From positions 124,001 to 188,000 of the forward strand of contig NZ_BCTZ01000003.1 in NCBI RefSeq assembly GCF_001591025.1: a stretch of 64,000 bases of DNA, in the 5' to 3' direction. Below, piece by piece: positions 1 to 13,179 of this stretch. Position numbers and translations under genes: made by a program. Under the pieces are notes generated by a model, which saw only the letters and a list, made by a program, of their open reading frames with translations, did no database searches and had not been told where the DNA came from. Positions within the stretch are counted from its first letter, which is position 1. Every line of letters starts with the position of its first letter. The stretch is from Sphingomonas soli NBRC 100801 (GTDB lineage: Bacteria; Pseudomonadota; Alphaproteobacteria; Sphingomonadales; Sphingomonadaceae).

Positions 1-2
1 GC

Positions 3-512
3 GAGATCATCACCACGCGCACCTTTGGCGATCGGCTGGAAACGCTGGAGAATGTCCGCGAGGCGGGCATCAACGTGTGCTGCGGCGGGATTGTGGGAAT
101 GGGTGAGACGCGCGGCGACCGGGTGGGCTTTGTCCACGCGCTTGCTACGCTGCCGCGCCATCCCGAGAGCGTGCCGGTCAACGCGCTGGTGCCGGTGAAG
201 GGCACGGTGCTGGGTGATATGCTGGCGGGTACGCCCCTGGCACAGATCGACGATATCGAGTTTGTCCGGACGGTCGCGGTGGCGCGCATCACCATGCCCA
301 AATCCATGGTGCGGCTGAGCGCGGGGCGCGAGAGCATGTCCGAGGCGACACAGGCTTTGTGCTTCATGGCCGGAGCGAATTCGATCTTCACCGGCGACAA
401 GCTGCTCACCACCGGCAATCGGGGTGGCAGCGCGGATGCCGCGTTGTTCGCCAAACTTGGATTGACACCGTTGGTGGGCGAAGAGCCTGCCCGCATGGAG
501 GCCGCAGAGTGA
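3..512 (+). CDS. bioB: biotin synthase, C-terminal part (start lies before the window)
   Basis: This is the last 169 codons of biotin synthase, the radical-SAM enzyme that inserts sulfur into dethiobiotin in the final step of biotin synthesis. The visible part has the GIVGMGE loop, the VRLSAGR motif (its Arg is the unusual ligand of the [2Fe-2S] cluster in the family) and the [14 protein letters not shown] segment near the C terminus, all typical of BioB. The CxxxCxxC radical-SAM motif would be upstream, outside the window. The stop TGA overlaps the GTG start of the next gene, so the genes are translationally coupled. Biotin is the cofactor of the carboxylase two genes downstream, which makes the cluster coherent. 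Identification is secure. Confidence 0.95.
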   Translation, partial: EIITTRTFGDRLETLENVREAGINVCCGGIVGMGETRGDRVGFVHALATLPRHPESVPVNALVPVKGTVLGDMLAGTPLAQIDDIEFVRTVAVARITMPKSMVRLSAGRESMSEATQALCFMAGANSIFTGDKLLTTGNRGGSADAALFAKLGLTPLVGEEPARMEAAE

Positions 513-906
513 TTTTTGGTTCGTTGTTATTGCTGGCAGCGGTGCAGGACCCGTCGTTCGACTGCGACAAGGATGAGACGCAGCTCGCGCTCAACTTCTG
601 CGCCCGCAAGGATTTTGAAGAGACCGATGCCGCGCTCAACGTGCAGTGGAAAAAGACCTATGCCGGGATGAAGGCGCAGGACGGGGAATATGACATGGAT
701 CGCCGCCCGAGCGACAAAAGCCTGAACGCCGCGCCCCAGCTGCTCGAATCTCAGCGCGCGTGGCTGAAGTTCCGCGACGCCACCTGCGAGGCTGAGGGTG
801 CGGGCTATCGCGGCGGATCGATGCAGCCGCTCGTCATTTTCCAGTGCCGTACGAAGATCACCAAGGAGCGCATCGCGCATCTGGAGCAGCTGATCGAGGA
901 ATACTG

Positions 907-907
<1 letters not shown>
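509..907 (+). CDS. LprI-like (DUF1311) secreted protein
   Basis: A protein of 132 residues starting at a GTG that overlaps the bioB stop. A short hydrophobic start ([12 protein letters not shown]) could act as a signal peptide. The mature part carries the DUF1311/LprI pattern: an early [16 protein letters not shown] segment, an alternating charged helix, a central [16 protein letters not shown] and a final [14 protein letters not shown], with four conserved Cys likely forming disulfides in the periplasm. Some members (M. tuberculosis LprI) inhibit lysozyme; whether this one does is unknown. Its stop overlaps the ATG of pccA by one base, so it is embedded in a bioB-lprI-pccA operon, although no metabolic link to biotin is evident. 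Confidence 0.8.
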
Positions 908-2888
<1,981 letters not shown>

Positions 2889-2991
2889 GGCCGTGCGCTG
2901 GGACGAGCTTTTCGCCCCTTTGTGCACAGCTTATTCACAGCTTTACGCACAGCGGTGGGTGTGTCCGAGAATCAGCGCGGCCACACGCCGC

Positions 2992-3020
2992 TTGACGTGT
3001 GGGGCGGGCATCCCTAATGC
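2992..3020 (+). promoter_or_regulatory. sigma-70-type promoter of tRNA-Glu
   Basis: TTGACG at 2992-2997 and TAATGC at 3015-3020 are separated by exactly 17 bases. They lie 18 bases upstream of the tRNA 5' end, with a GC-rich discriminator after the -10 box, as is common for stringently controlled stable-RNA promoters. The spacer and -10 also form a small inverted repeat (gcgggcat/atgcccgc). This is a prediction by inspection only. Confidence 0.6.
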
Positions 3021-3037
3021 CCGCGCTTCGCCGCGCT

Positions 3038-3112
3038 GGCCCCTTCGTCTAGCGGTTAGGACGTCGCCCTCTCACGGCGAAAACACGAGTTCGATTCTCG
3101 TAGGGGTCACCA
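3038..3112 (+). tRNA. tRNA-Glu (anticodon CTC)
   Basis: The sequence folds as a cloverleaf. The acceptor strand GGCCCCT pairs with AGGGGTC (one G-U pair). The anticodon stem is TCGCC/GGCGA with loop CTCTCAC, giving anticodon CTC, and the T arm is ACGAG/CTCGT with a TTCGATT loop. CCA is encoded at 3110-3112. Overall it resembles E. coli tRNA-Glu closely (CCCTTCGTCTAG). Confidence 0.95.
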
Positions 3113-3165
3113 GAACGCAGTTCTTCGGCAATCCGTGACATTTGGCAGAACTACGCGAGCGCCGG

Positions 3166-4141
3166 TCAGGCGTGACCCGCCTGGCTCCCGAAATTGCGCA
3201 GGAAGGTGCTGAGTTCCACTTGGCCGCGAACATGCAGCTTCGCATATATCGCCGTCACTTGGGATCGGACGGTCGGGAGACCCACCCCGCGTTTCCTTGC
3301 AATCGTGGCGGGGCGTTCCCCCTGTGCCAGCGATAGCGCGACTTCGGCTTCGGCTGGGGTCAGGCGATAATCCTCTAGCAGCATGGCCAGCTGCGTCGCT
3401 TCGTCACAGCCCGGCTTCAGCAATATCAAGATCGCGGGCCGTGGGCCGAATAGCTCCCGGCCGCGAGGAAGCGGCTGTACTTCGACGGTGAGGCACGAGC
3501 GCCAATCAGCCGAACGCAGCAGGAAGGGCTCCGGTGGGACGGCCATCGGCGTCTCAGCTGCCATCGCCGCGCCAATCGCACTATCGAACGCAGCGGAGCC
3601 CTGTGCCGCCACGGCGATTGGTCGGGCATCCCGGACCGACAGGAGCGTCCCTTGCGACAATATTGCCTCTCCGGCGCGTGACGCCAGGATCAGGCTGCCG
3701 CGCTCATCCAATAGCAGCGCAGCTTGCCCGGTCGCGTCAAACGCCTGGACCATACCGCTGGCGGCCGCCGCGCCGATGGCGGATTGAAGCTGCACCGCAG
3801 ATCGTACGATCGGCATCAGTTCGCGGAACGCGGCAAATGCCTTCTCATCCATCGCGCCCTCCCGGGAGGTGCGGGTTACCGACATGCGCACCATCATGGT
3901 GTCCCGCCGCAGCAATACCGCCTGGCAATTGTGCGCTAGATCATAGGGGTCGAAAAACTCGCGATAGATCTGATCGTCGCCGAAGCGGCGCGTTCACGTA
4001 ATCCTGATCGGCGACCGGCACCATGAGGGGCGCGGCCATGCCCGCACGCAGGCGGGGGTTGGCCGCAGGGTCACCAAGCCCGTGTTCCTCCGCGACATCG
4101 GTGGCTGCCAAGCTGGGAGGTCCAGTTGCCGAAGTGACCAA
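3166..4141 (-). pseudogene. LuxR-family HTH regulator, truncated and frameshifted
   Basis: The intact 3' part (from about 3984 down to the stop at 3166) encodes a PAS-like sensor region and a C-terminal LuxR HTH (LTPAEAEVALSLAQGE, then KRGVGLPTVRSQVTAIYAKL). The reading frame continues upstream of the first Met through DDQIYREFFDPYDLAHNC, sequence typical of the N-terminal half of this family. Further upstream the family pattern continues in a different frame (DPAANPRLRAGMAAPLMV), so one extra base at about 3985 splits the gene. The expected first 60-80 residues are absent, because the region runs straight into the end of the receptor gene at 4165. A shorter protein could still start at the internal Met at 3915, but loss of function is more likely. 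Family assignment is firm; regulatory target unknown. Confidence 0.7.
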
Positions 4142-4164
4142 CCCGGATGCGGGCGCGTCGCGGT

Positions 4165-6135
4165 TCAGAAGGCGGCGCGCACCCCCGCGAAAAAGCTCCT
4201 CCGCTCCACGGGGAAGTAGATCGCGCTTGCGGGCGTATAGGCGATTACCGCGGAGACATCGCCCGCCGCCTTGCGGTTTCCGAGATTGCGGACATCGGCG
4301 AACAGCGTGAGGCGCTCGCCGATCCTGGCCTGCGCAGCAGTCCCGAACAGCACATAGCCGTCCGCACGGAAGCGATTGGCATAGTCCGCCAGCGGCCCTT
4401 CGGGCACCCATTCCACATTGGGAGATATGCTGAGCGCTTCGCTTCCCAAGCGAAGCTCGGTGCGGAAAAGGTGGCGGGGGATCACGGGCAGGCGATTGTC
4501 CCCGAACTGCGCGTCCCCGACGAAGCGGAAGTCGCTGAACTGATAGATCTGGCGCAGCCGCGCCCATTTGCCGAGATCCAGATCGAATCCGGCCTCGAGA
4601 CCCTGATGCCGTGTGGTGCCCGCGTTGAATGTGGAGGCAGGAATGGTGCTCGACACGGTATATTGCAGCAGCTCGCCGCGCAGATCGGCGCGATACCCGC
4701 TGATATCGAAACGCAGCGGACCGATGGCGCCGCGCGCGCCTATCTCTGCTGTCCATGCGCGTTGCGCGTTCAGCGGAACGAAGCTCGCCACCTGCGCCAG
4801 CTCGATAAACCCCGGCAGCTCATGGCTTCGGCTGAAATTGGCATAGAGTAGTACATCTCGCGCGACTTCGTAGAGCAGCCCGAACTTGGGGGAGAGTTGC
4901 TCGAAACGCCCGCGCCCAGAAGTGATGACCGGGGCATGTTGGTCCTGCCGGCGGACGCCCGAGGTGTAGATCGCGCCAGCGATGAGCGTCAGGCCGGGCA
5001 GGGGGCGGACGCGCCCTTCGGCATAGGCGTCGATCGTCCGTGCATGCTGATCGGCGCGGAAGGTGGGGGCACCGCGCTTGCCGTTCACATTCACATAGCG
5101 CTTTGAATCGACCGTGCCGAAGCGCGCGGTGATCCCGGCGACCATTCCGAATGCCCCGAAATCCTGTTCAAGCCGCGCGTAAGTGCCCCAGTCGAGCGAC
5201 TTCTGATCCACCACCTGATAGATCGGGTGATACAGCTTCTTGGAATTGAGAAACGCACCCAAGTCCAGTCCGCCATCGCCGAAGGCGAAGCTGGTGCGGT
5301 TTTGCAGGCGGATCGAATCCACGTTGCGATGCTGGTCTCCCGCGAAGGAGCCGGTCCGTGGCCGGGATGTCGCGACCGCATAGGTAAGCGCGCCGGGCAA
5401 TTCCTGATCGATCGACTGGACGGCGGCGTAGAAGCGCGTTTCGATGGCGTCGGTCAGGCGGATGCCCAGATTGCCGGCGAGCCGCAGCGCGCGGCGGCGC
5501 GCATGCTCGCGGTCCCCGTTCGAAAGGTCGCCCGCTACCGCCAGATAGGCGTCTCCCCGCGCGTCGGCGAAGCCCAGGCTGGCAAAGCCGCGCAGCGTAT
5601 CAAAGCTGCCGCCGTCCATCCGCATTGTCACACCCCGGGCGCTGCGGCCCGTGGGCGTAACGCCGTTGATCGCGCCGCCCAGCGTGGACGCGCCGAAGCG
5701 CAGCGCGTTGGCGCCGCGAAACACTTCGATATGCTGGAGAAAGCTTGGGTCGAGTTCCTGGAAATCGCCGTTATCGTCGGCCAGGTTAATCGGCACACCA
5801 TCCTGCAGCAGCGTCAGCCCGCGCATGTGATAGCCACGGCTGATCCCCGATCCCCGGAGCGAGATCCGCACCTCCTGTCCGAAGCGGGGTTGGGAATAGA
5901 CGCCGGGCGAGAAAGCGAGTGCGTCGCGCAGCGATACGGTTTCGCGGTTCTCGAAATCGGTGGCGGGCACGACGTTTGAGCCACCGGGCGTCTCGCGGAC
6001 GCGCTGGATCGCCTCCTTGATCAGCCGTTCGGCGCTGACGACGATCTCGTCTTCGGAGGGGCGTTGTTGGGCGAGGGCGGGCAAAGCGGCAAACAGGCAG
6101 GGTGCGCCGATCAGGGCGCGAAGCATTCTCGGCAT
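4165..6135 (-). CDS. TonB-dependent outer-membrane receptor (FecA-like, probable metal or siderophore uptake)
   Basis: About 656 residues with a signal peptide (RALIGAPCLFAALPALAQ), a TonB-box-like EDEIVVSAE, a plug domain (about residues 45-160, with the VFRGANALRFGASTLGGAIN signature) and a beta-barrel ending in a C-terminal aromatic (FAGVRAAF), as required for BAM insertion. It would import a chelated substrate through the outer membrane using TonB-ExbBD energy. The start at 6135 is chosen because AGGAA lies just upstream; an ATG at 6150 is possible. The next upstream gene on the same strand encodes a DUF2946 protein, a family often found beside metal (copper-type) receptors. Specificity cannot be read from sequence. 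Confidence 0.85.
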   Translation of the reverse strand: MPRMLRALIGAPCLFAALPALAQQRPSEDEIVVSAERLIKEAIQRVRETPGGSNVVPATDFENRETVSLRDALAFSPGVYSQPRFGQEVRISLRGSGISRGYHMRGLTLLQDGVPINLADDNGDFQELDPSFLQHIEVFRGANALRFGASTLGGAINGVTPTGRSARGVTMRMDGGSFDTLRGFASLGFADARGDAYLAVAGDLSNGDREHARRRALRLAGNLGIRLTDAIETRFYAAVQSIDQELPGALTYAVATSRPRTGSFAGDQHRNVDSIRLQNRTSFAFGDGGLDLGAFLNSKKLYHPIYQVVDQKSLDWGTYARLEQDFGAFGMVAGITARFGTVDSKRYVNVNGKRGAPTFRADQHARTIDAYAEGRVRPLPGLTLIAGAIYTSGVRRQDQHAPVITSGRGRFEQLSPKFGLLYEVARDVLLYANFSRSHELPGFIELAQVASFVPLNAQRAWTAEIGARGAIGPLRFDISGYRADLRGELLQYTVSSTIPASTFNAGTTRHQGLEAGFDLDLGKWARLRQIYQFSDFRFVGDAQFGDNRLPVIPRHLFRTELRLGSEALSISPNVEWVPEGPLADYANRFRADGYVLFGTAAQARIGERLTLFADVRNLGNRKAAGDVSAVIAYTPASAIYFPVERRSFFAGVRAAF

Positions 6136-6183
6136 GGGAATTCCTGGCATGACTGGAGTACGCGCGGGTGCGCGGCGATGAAG

Positions 6184-6585
6184 TCAGGCGCGGAAGGGCG
6201 GTCCGGTCGAAAGCGGGGGCGGGGCGGCGAGGCCGTGTCCGGGCGTAACGGACAGCAAGGGCACGAAGACAGCTGGCGCGGCCGGAACCGGTGCAAGCTC
6301 GGGCAACGGATCGGTGGTGGCGAGTAACTGGGCAGCCGCCGCGAAGGCACAGGGCTGATCGGATGGTTGCTTTTGCTTTGGCGGCTTGTTGCCGAGCGCC
6401 GCTTCAAGCAGCGCCTTGCCTTCGGCCATGGCCTGAGAATCGACCGCGTTGCACCAGCCAATCGTGATGCCGGCGGCGCGGGCTTCGGGCATCCAGCCAG
6501 CGGGGAATTTCAGCAGCAGCGCGCAGGCGATCAGCAGCAGCGCCATGCGCCGCCCTGCCGTTCCGTTATGTTTCCGCCGCTTCAT
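6184..6585 (-). CDS. DUF2946 family protein
   Basis: About 133 residues. A hydrophobic stretch (MALLLIACALLLKFPAGWMP) is followed by a short exported region with Cys residues and a Pro-rich C terminus ending PPPLSTGPPFRA, which is the usual tail of DUF2946. The family is uncharacterised but recurs beside TonB-dependent receptors thought to handle metals. Here it lies 48 bases upstream of the receptor on the same strand and is probably co-transcribed with it. Start is uncertain: ATG at 6585 is used, with alternatives at 6597 and 6639. Confidence 0.65.
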   Translation of the reverse strand: MKRRKHNGTAGRRMALLLIACALLLKFPAGWMPEARAAGITIGWCNAVDSQAMAEGKALLEAALGNKPPKQKQPSDQPCAFAAAAQLLATTDPLPELAPVPAAPAVFVPLLSVTPGHGLAAPPPLSTGPPFRA

Positions 6586-6722
6586 TGCTGCGGCCATTCG
6601 CTCAGGATCGCGTGGAGAGCAAGTGGACGATTTGTCCATCCTGCAGAACTGCGAAGATCATCCGCCAAGCAATTGTCTTTGGTGGATCGATTCAATAGCG
6701 TTGCGGGAAAGGGGGGGATCCG

Positions 6723-7616
6723 ATGAAAAAACTGATCGTAACGGGCTTGATCGCGGCGCTGGTCGCAGGGGCTGCGGGTGCCATGTCGCTGCAGGCGGAC
6801 CCATTCGAAACCGCGCGCTACGATATCGGCATCAAGAAGAATGCCGAGGCGCTGGTGATCATCGATAGCGGCGCGTTCGACATCAATTTCCAGACCGAAG
6901 AGGGCTATTCGCTGCTCCACTACGCCGCCGATGCGGGCAATCTCGAGATGGTGAAGGCGCTGCTGGCACGGGGGGCGAACCCCAATCTGAAGACCGCGCG
7001 CGGATCGACGCCCTATGAAATGGCGGGCGTCGCGCTGGTGAAGGCCGAACTGGGCCGAGCGATGAAGGCAGGCACCGCGCCTGCACCCGGACAGGCGTCG
7101 GCGGCCGGAGCGCCAGTCCAGGATGCCTCTAAGGGCGGCAACGGCATTTGCGCGACGGTACGCGCCGAGAAGATCAATGACGGCCGCCAGCCGAGCATGC
7201 GCCCGTTCCTGCGCGCCAAGGACAATGTCTGGTACAACCAGCCCGAGGAGCTGGCGCTGCTGCTAGAGGATTGCGTGGGCGCGAACGACAAGGACCAGTA
7301 CGGTTCGACGCTGCTCCATATCGCGGCGGACCGCGACCGGGTGGAAGCGGCGAAGGTGCTGATCGCGCAGGGCGCGAGCAAGACGATCCGCGACAAGGAC
7401 GGCAAGCTGCCCGCCGATTACGCGACTTCGCCCGAGATGAAGGCGCTGCTCGGGCCGGCAAGCCCGGCCAAGCCCGCGACCGGCGCGGCCGCCAGCCGCA
7501 AGGTGGAATGCGAGCAGAAATACCGCGCGGATGCGGCGCTCTGTTCGGACAGCACGTGCAAGATGAGCGCGAACCGGCGTTGGCAGCAATGCCTGAACAC
7601 CGGAAGCTATTGGTAG
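6723..7616 (+). CDS. secreted ankyrin-repeat protein
   Basis: 297 residues with a clear signal peptide (KKLIVTGLIAALVAGAAGAMS). At least two ankyrin blocks are visible: GYSLLHYAADAGNLEMVKALL with ARGANPN near residues 60-90, and GSTLLHIAADRDRVEAAKVL with IAQGASK near residues 195-220. A Pro/Ala linker lies between them and a Cys-rich C terminus follows (CEQKYRADAALCSDSTC). Ankyrin repeats mediate protein contacts; the partner is unknown. A strong purine-rich ribosome site (gaaaggggggg) precedes the ATG. It is transcribed away from the receptor operon and converges on the DUF952 gene. Confidence 0.8.
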   Translation: MKKLIVTGLIAALVAGAAGAMSLQADPFETARYDIGIKKNAEALVIIDSGAFDINFQTEEGYSLLHYAADAGNLEMVKALLARGANPNLKTARGSTPYEMAGVALVKAELGRAMKAGTAPAPGQASAAGAPVQDASKGGNGICATVRAEKINDGRQPSMRPFLRAKDNVWYNQPEELALLLEDCVGANDKDQYGSTLLHIAADRDRVEAAKVLIAQGASKTIRDKDGKLPADYATSPEMKALLGPASPAKPATGAAASRKVECEQKYRADAALCSDSTCKMSANRRWQQCLNTGSYW

Positions 7617-7625
7617 GAGGTCGGC

Positions 7626-7970
7626 TCAGCCGGTGACGGGAAGGCGCAGCGCGCCGTCTTCCTCGTAATGAAGCTCGCTATAGGCGGTGACCGCCGATAG
7701 CGGCAGATCGGCATAGATATGCGGGAAGAGCTGGCCGCCGCGCGATTCCTCCCACCTCACCGCATCGCCCAGCGCTTCGAGATCGACCGCGGCGAGCCAC
7801 AGCCCCTCCTGTCCGGCGAAATGCTTTTCGAGCGTTTCCTGGAGCTGGGCTGCGGTGGAGAGGTGGATATAGCCGTCGGCGAGGTCCACTGGCGCGCCCT
7901 TGAAGATGCCCGATTCGAGCTCGGTCATCTGGGCGCTGGTGAGGACTTTATAGGCGGTGGCTTCGGGCAT
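7626..7970 (-). CDS. DUF952 domain protein
   Basis: 114 residues matching the DUF952 pattern: a start such as AYKVLTSAQMTELESG, then DGYIHLSTAAQLQETLEKHFAG, LWLAAVDLEALGDAVRWEESRGGQLFPHIYADL at the centre, and a C-terminal hydrophobic strand. It is a small cytosolic protein of unknown biochemical role. The ATG at 7970 is preceded by GGAGCGACCG, a good ribosome site, so longer upstream starts are rejected. It ends close to the convergent ankyrin gene. Confidence 0.8.
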   Translation of the reverse strand: MPEATAYKVLTSAQMTELESGIFKGAPVDLADGYIHLSTAAQLQETLEKHFAGQEGLWLAAVDLEALGDAVRWEESRGGQLFPHIYADLPLSAVTAYSELHYEEDGALRLPVTG

Positions 7971-8023
7971 CGGTCGCTCCTCTCCGACTGGTATAACGTC
8001 AGCGGGACAGATCCCACTCGAAC

Positions 8024-8104
8024 CGTCATCCCCGCCAAAGCGGGAAACGAGAGCACCAAACGCATCGCGCTGAACCCTGGGTTCCCGCTTTGGCGGGAAT
8101 GACG
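8024..8104. repeat. REPIN-like inverted REP doublet
   Basis: Two inverted copies of a REP-like sequence (cgtcatccccgcc and ggcgggaatgacg) are separated by about 50 bases. Each half also contains a small hairpin (cccgccaaagcggg; cccgctttggcggg). It lies between the DUF952 gene and gyrA. Six related doublets occur elsewhere in the window. Confidence 0.75.
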
Positions 8105-8159
8105 TTGAGCGCATCTGCACGCCGTGGACCGAGCGCGAGCCCGCGTCCACTGTGGGGTG

Positions 8160-10904
<2,745 letters not shown>

Positions 10905-10974
10905 ATCTCAGGTTTCCGATTGGCTAGGTTTCAATCACACCGCCCTAGCCGCCCCGTTCGCGGCTGCCAAGCCT

Positions 10975-11018
10975 CGCGTACGCACATGTACGCGCGCACG
11001 CGGGCGCATGCGCGCGAG
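10975..11018. other. alternating purine-pyrimidine tract (Z-DNA-prone) upstream of gyrA
   Basis: Bases 10975-11002 alternate pyrimidine/purine without a break (CGCGTACGCACATGTACGCG and onward). After a short interruption the alternation continues to about 11016. Such tracts favour left-handed DNA under negative supercoiling. It sits about 70 bp upstream of the gyrA start, in the region shared with the divergent TPR gene. Confidence 0.6.
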
Positions 11019-11171
11019 AGGGCCTTCGGAGAGGCGGATTTTGAACCTCATCATTCAATTCGCGTTCAGCCCCTGTGCGGCAACGGGACCGGAGATGCGC
11101 TTGTGTGGCGCGTCGCGGCAATTTAGAGGGCAGGCAAAACCGTCCGCGTTTCCCCTTGAGGAGAGTTCCCC

Positions 11172-12455
11172 ATGACGTTCGTTTCCAAGCTCGCGATGGC
11201 CGCTGTGCTTACCCTGGGCACCGCTGCGCTTGGCGCTTCACCCGCAGCGGCCCAGAAGAACGACAAGAAGAACGAGAAAAAGGGCCAGAGCGGGCCCGAT
11301 CTGAACGTGAGCCCCGAGTATCGCAAGGCGGCGGCTGCGGCCGAAGCCGCGCTTGCGGCTAAGGACTGGGCGACGATGGACACCAACCTAACCGCAGCGG
11401 AAGGCCTCTCCAAGAACGAGGATGAGAGATACTACGCAGCCGTGCTGCGCCTGAAGCTCGAACTCGGACGCAACAACGAGGACGGGCAGCTCAAAGCGCT
11501 CAATACGCTGATCTCCAATCCGAAGACGCCTCCGGAGAACGTGAAGCTCTACGGCGCGGTGTTCAACTACCAGCTTGGCGTGCGCGCTTCGAAGGCGAAG
11601 AAGCATGATGAGGCGATCGCCTATATGCTCAAGGCGCGCGAATATGGCTCGACCGAGGTCGACGTGCCGATCGTCCTAGCCAATGCCTATGCCGCGCAGA
11701 ACAAGAACGTCGAATCGATCGCCGAACTCGAACGCGCCATCGCGATCGCCAAGGCGAAGAGCGGCAAGGCGCCGGAGGCTTGGTACCAGTTCGCGATCCC
11801 GCGCGTGAACGCCACGGGCGATCGTGCGGCGATGGCTTCATGGCTGTCGCGCTTCATCACTGAATATCCGACGCAGAAGAACTGGCAGTGGGCGGTGCAG
11901 GTCTATCGCAGCACAGCTCCGGCTGGCGCGAACGCCAAGGTGGAGCGGATCGATTCCTTCCGTCTGCTGCGCGTAACCAACAGCCTGCCCAATCGTGGCG
12001 AATATGCGGACTATGCTTATGCGGCACAGCAGGCAGGTCTCCCCTGGGAAGCGGTGTCGGTGATCGAGGAAGGCCGCAAGGCCGGCAAAGTGTCCAAGGA
12101 CGATGCCGATGTGAACAAGACGTTCACCGCGGCCACCAACATGGTAAAGACCGAAGGTTCGCTCGATGTGCAGGCGAAGCAGGCCGCCGCGGCGAAAGAC
12201 GGCAAGGCTGCAATGCAGACTGGCGACGCGCTCCTCGCTTCGGGCGCCTATGCCCGTGCAGTAGAGCTGTACGACCTGGCGCTGAGCAAGGGCGGCGTGA
12301 ACGCGGACGAGGTGAACCTGCACCGCGGCATCGCATACCAGCAGCTCGGCCAGAAGGATCAGGCGCGCACTGCCTTCGCCGCAGTGCAGGCTGGGCCGCT
12401 CGCCAACCTTGCGACGCTCTTTACCACCTCGCTCGACTTGCCGCCGCTCAGCTGA
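11172..12455 (+). CDS. secreted tetratricopeptide-repeat protein
   Basis: 427 residues with a signal peptide ending in SPAAAQ, followed by a Lys-rich segment (KNDKKNEKKG) and helical repeats. TPR-like blocks include EYRKAAAAAEAALAAKDW, KKHDEAIAYMLKAREYG, NKNVESIAELERAIAIA, and a C-terminal GDALLASGAYARAVELYDLA then HRGIAYQQLGQKDQARTAF. It is likely a periplasmic scaffold; no enzymatic motif is seen. GGAGA precedes the ATG. It is divergent from gyrA and closed by a strong terminator. Confidence 0.8.
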   Translation: MTFVSKLAMAAVLTLGTAALGASPAAAQKNDKKNEKKGQSGPDLNVSPEYRKAAAAAEAALAAKDWATMDTNLTAAEGLSKNEDERYYAAVLRLKLELGRNNEDGQLKALNTLISNPKTPPENVKLYGAVFNYQLGVRASKAKKHDEAIAYMLKAREYGSTEVDVPIVLANAYAAQNKNVESIAELERAIAIAKAKSGKAPEAWYQFAIPRVNATGDRAAMASWLSRFITEYPTQKNWQWAVQVYRSTAPAGANAKVERIDSFRLLRVTNSLPNRGEYADYAYAAQQAGLPWEAVSVIEEGRKAGKVSKDDADVNKTFTAATNMVKTEGSLDVQAKQAAAAKDGKAAMQTGDALLASGAYARAVELYDLALSKGGVNADEVNLHRGIAYQQLGQKDQARTAFAAVQAGPLANLATLFTTSLDLPPLS

Positions 12456-12480
12456 GCCGTGGTGACGAGCCGATAAGCAA

Positions 12481-12508
12481 AGGGCGGCCCTGACGGGCCG
12501 CCCTTTTT
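12481..12508 (+). terminator. intrinsic terminator after the TPR gene
   Basis: The inverted repeat agggcggccc/gggccgccct with a 4-base loop (tgac) is followed by TTTTT. It is about 25 bases after the stop of the TPR gene. It may also serve the convergent Lrp/AsnC gene, although the U-tract is best on the plus strand. Confidence 0.85.
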
Positions 12509-12567
12509 GATTCCAGCGATGCAGTAATCGGGAGGCGTGCGCTTCGCGAGCCGACCGATCGCGACTG

Positions 12568-13029
12568 TTAAGGAACGGGAACGCCGGGCAGCGCCTTCGA
12601 CGTGCGGATCGTCAGCGACGTCTTCACATGCTCGACATTGGGTGCCGTCGTGAGCTTGGTGGTCAGGATCCGTTGGAAGCTCTGCAGATCGGGCGCGACG
12701 ATCTTGAGGATGAAGTCGATTTCCCCATTCAGCATGTGGCATTCGCGCACTTCGGGAATTTCGGCGACAAGTTGCTGAAATGCCTGGAGGTCGCTTTCCG
12801 CCTGGCTTTTCAGGCTGACCATCGCGAACACCGTGAGATTATAGCCGAGCGCAGCCGGATCGAGCGCCGCGTGATAGCCGGTGATCGCGCCCGATTGCTC
12901 CAGCGCGCGAACGCGGCGAAGGCAGGGCGGGGCGGTAAGGCCGACCCTTTCGGCCAGCTCAACATTGGTCATCCGGCCATTATCCTGGAGCAACGAAAGA
13001 ATCCGGACATCAATGTCGTCGAAACCCAT
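12568..13029 (-). CDS. Lrp/AsnC-family transcriptional regulator
   Basis: 153 residues from the ATG at 13029, preceded by CAGGGG. The N-terminal winged HTH reads DDIDVRILSLLQDNGRMTN, then VELAERVGLTAPPCLRRVRALE. A C-terminal RAM (ligand-binding) domain follows, with MVSLKSQAESDLQAF and VRECHMLNGEIDFILKIV. The family forms octamers that bind amino acids or related ligands and control amino-acid metabolism. No neighbouring metabolic gene reveals the ligand. A longer form from a TTG at 13059 is unlikely. Confidence 0.9.
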   Translation of the reverse strand: MGFDDIDVRILSLLQDNGRMTNVELAERVGLTAPPCLRRVRALEQSGAITGYHAALDPAALGYNLTVFAMVSLKSQAESDLQAFQQLVAEIPEVRECHMLNGEIDFILKIVAPDLQSFQRILTTKLTTAPNVEHVKTSLTIRTSKALPGVPVP

Positions 13030-13179
13030 ATTTGCCCCTGGCTGTTGATTCGTGTCCAATTGCTGCGCTTAGACATAATATAATTACGCCGCAACGCAAT
13101 TGTCCCACATTGAGCCGTATCGAAATCGCCTGTTCCGGATGCGCGTTTCACCAGTTAAAGAATCGTTACGGCGCGCGTT

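Noticed and set aside
10921..10950. Inverted repeat ggctagg/cctagcc in the gyrA upstream region
   Set aside because: Seven base pairs with a long loop; too weak to call an operator.
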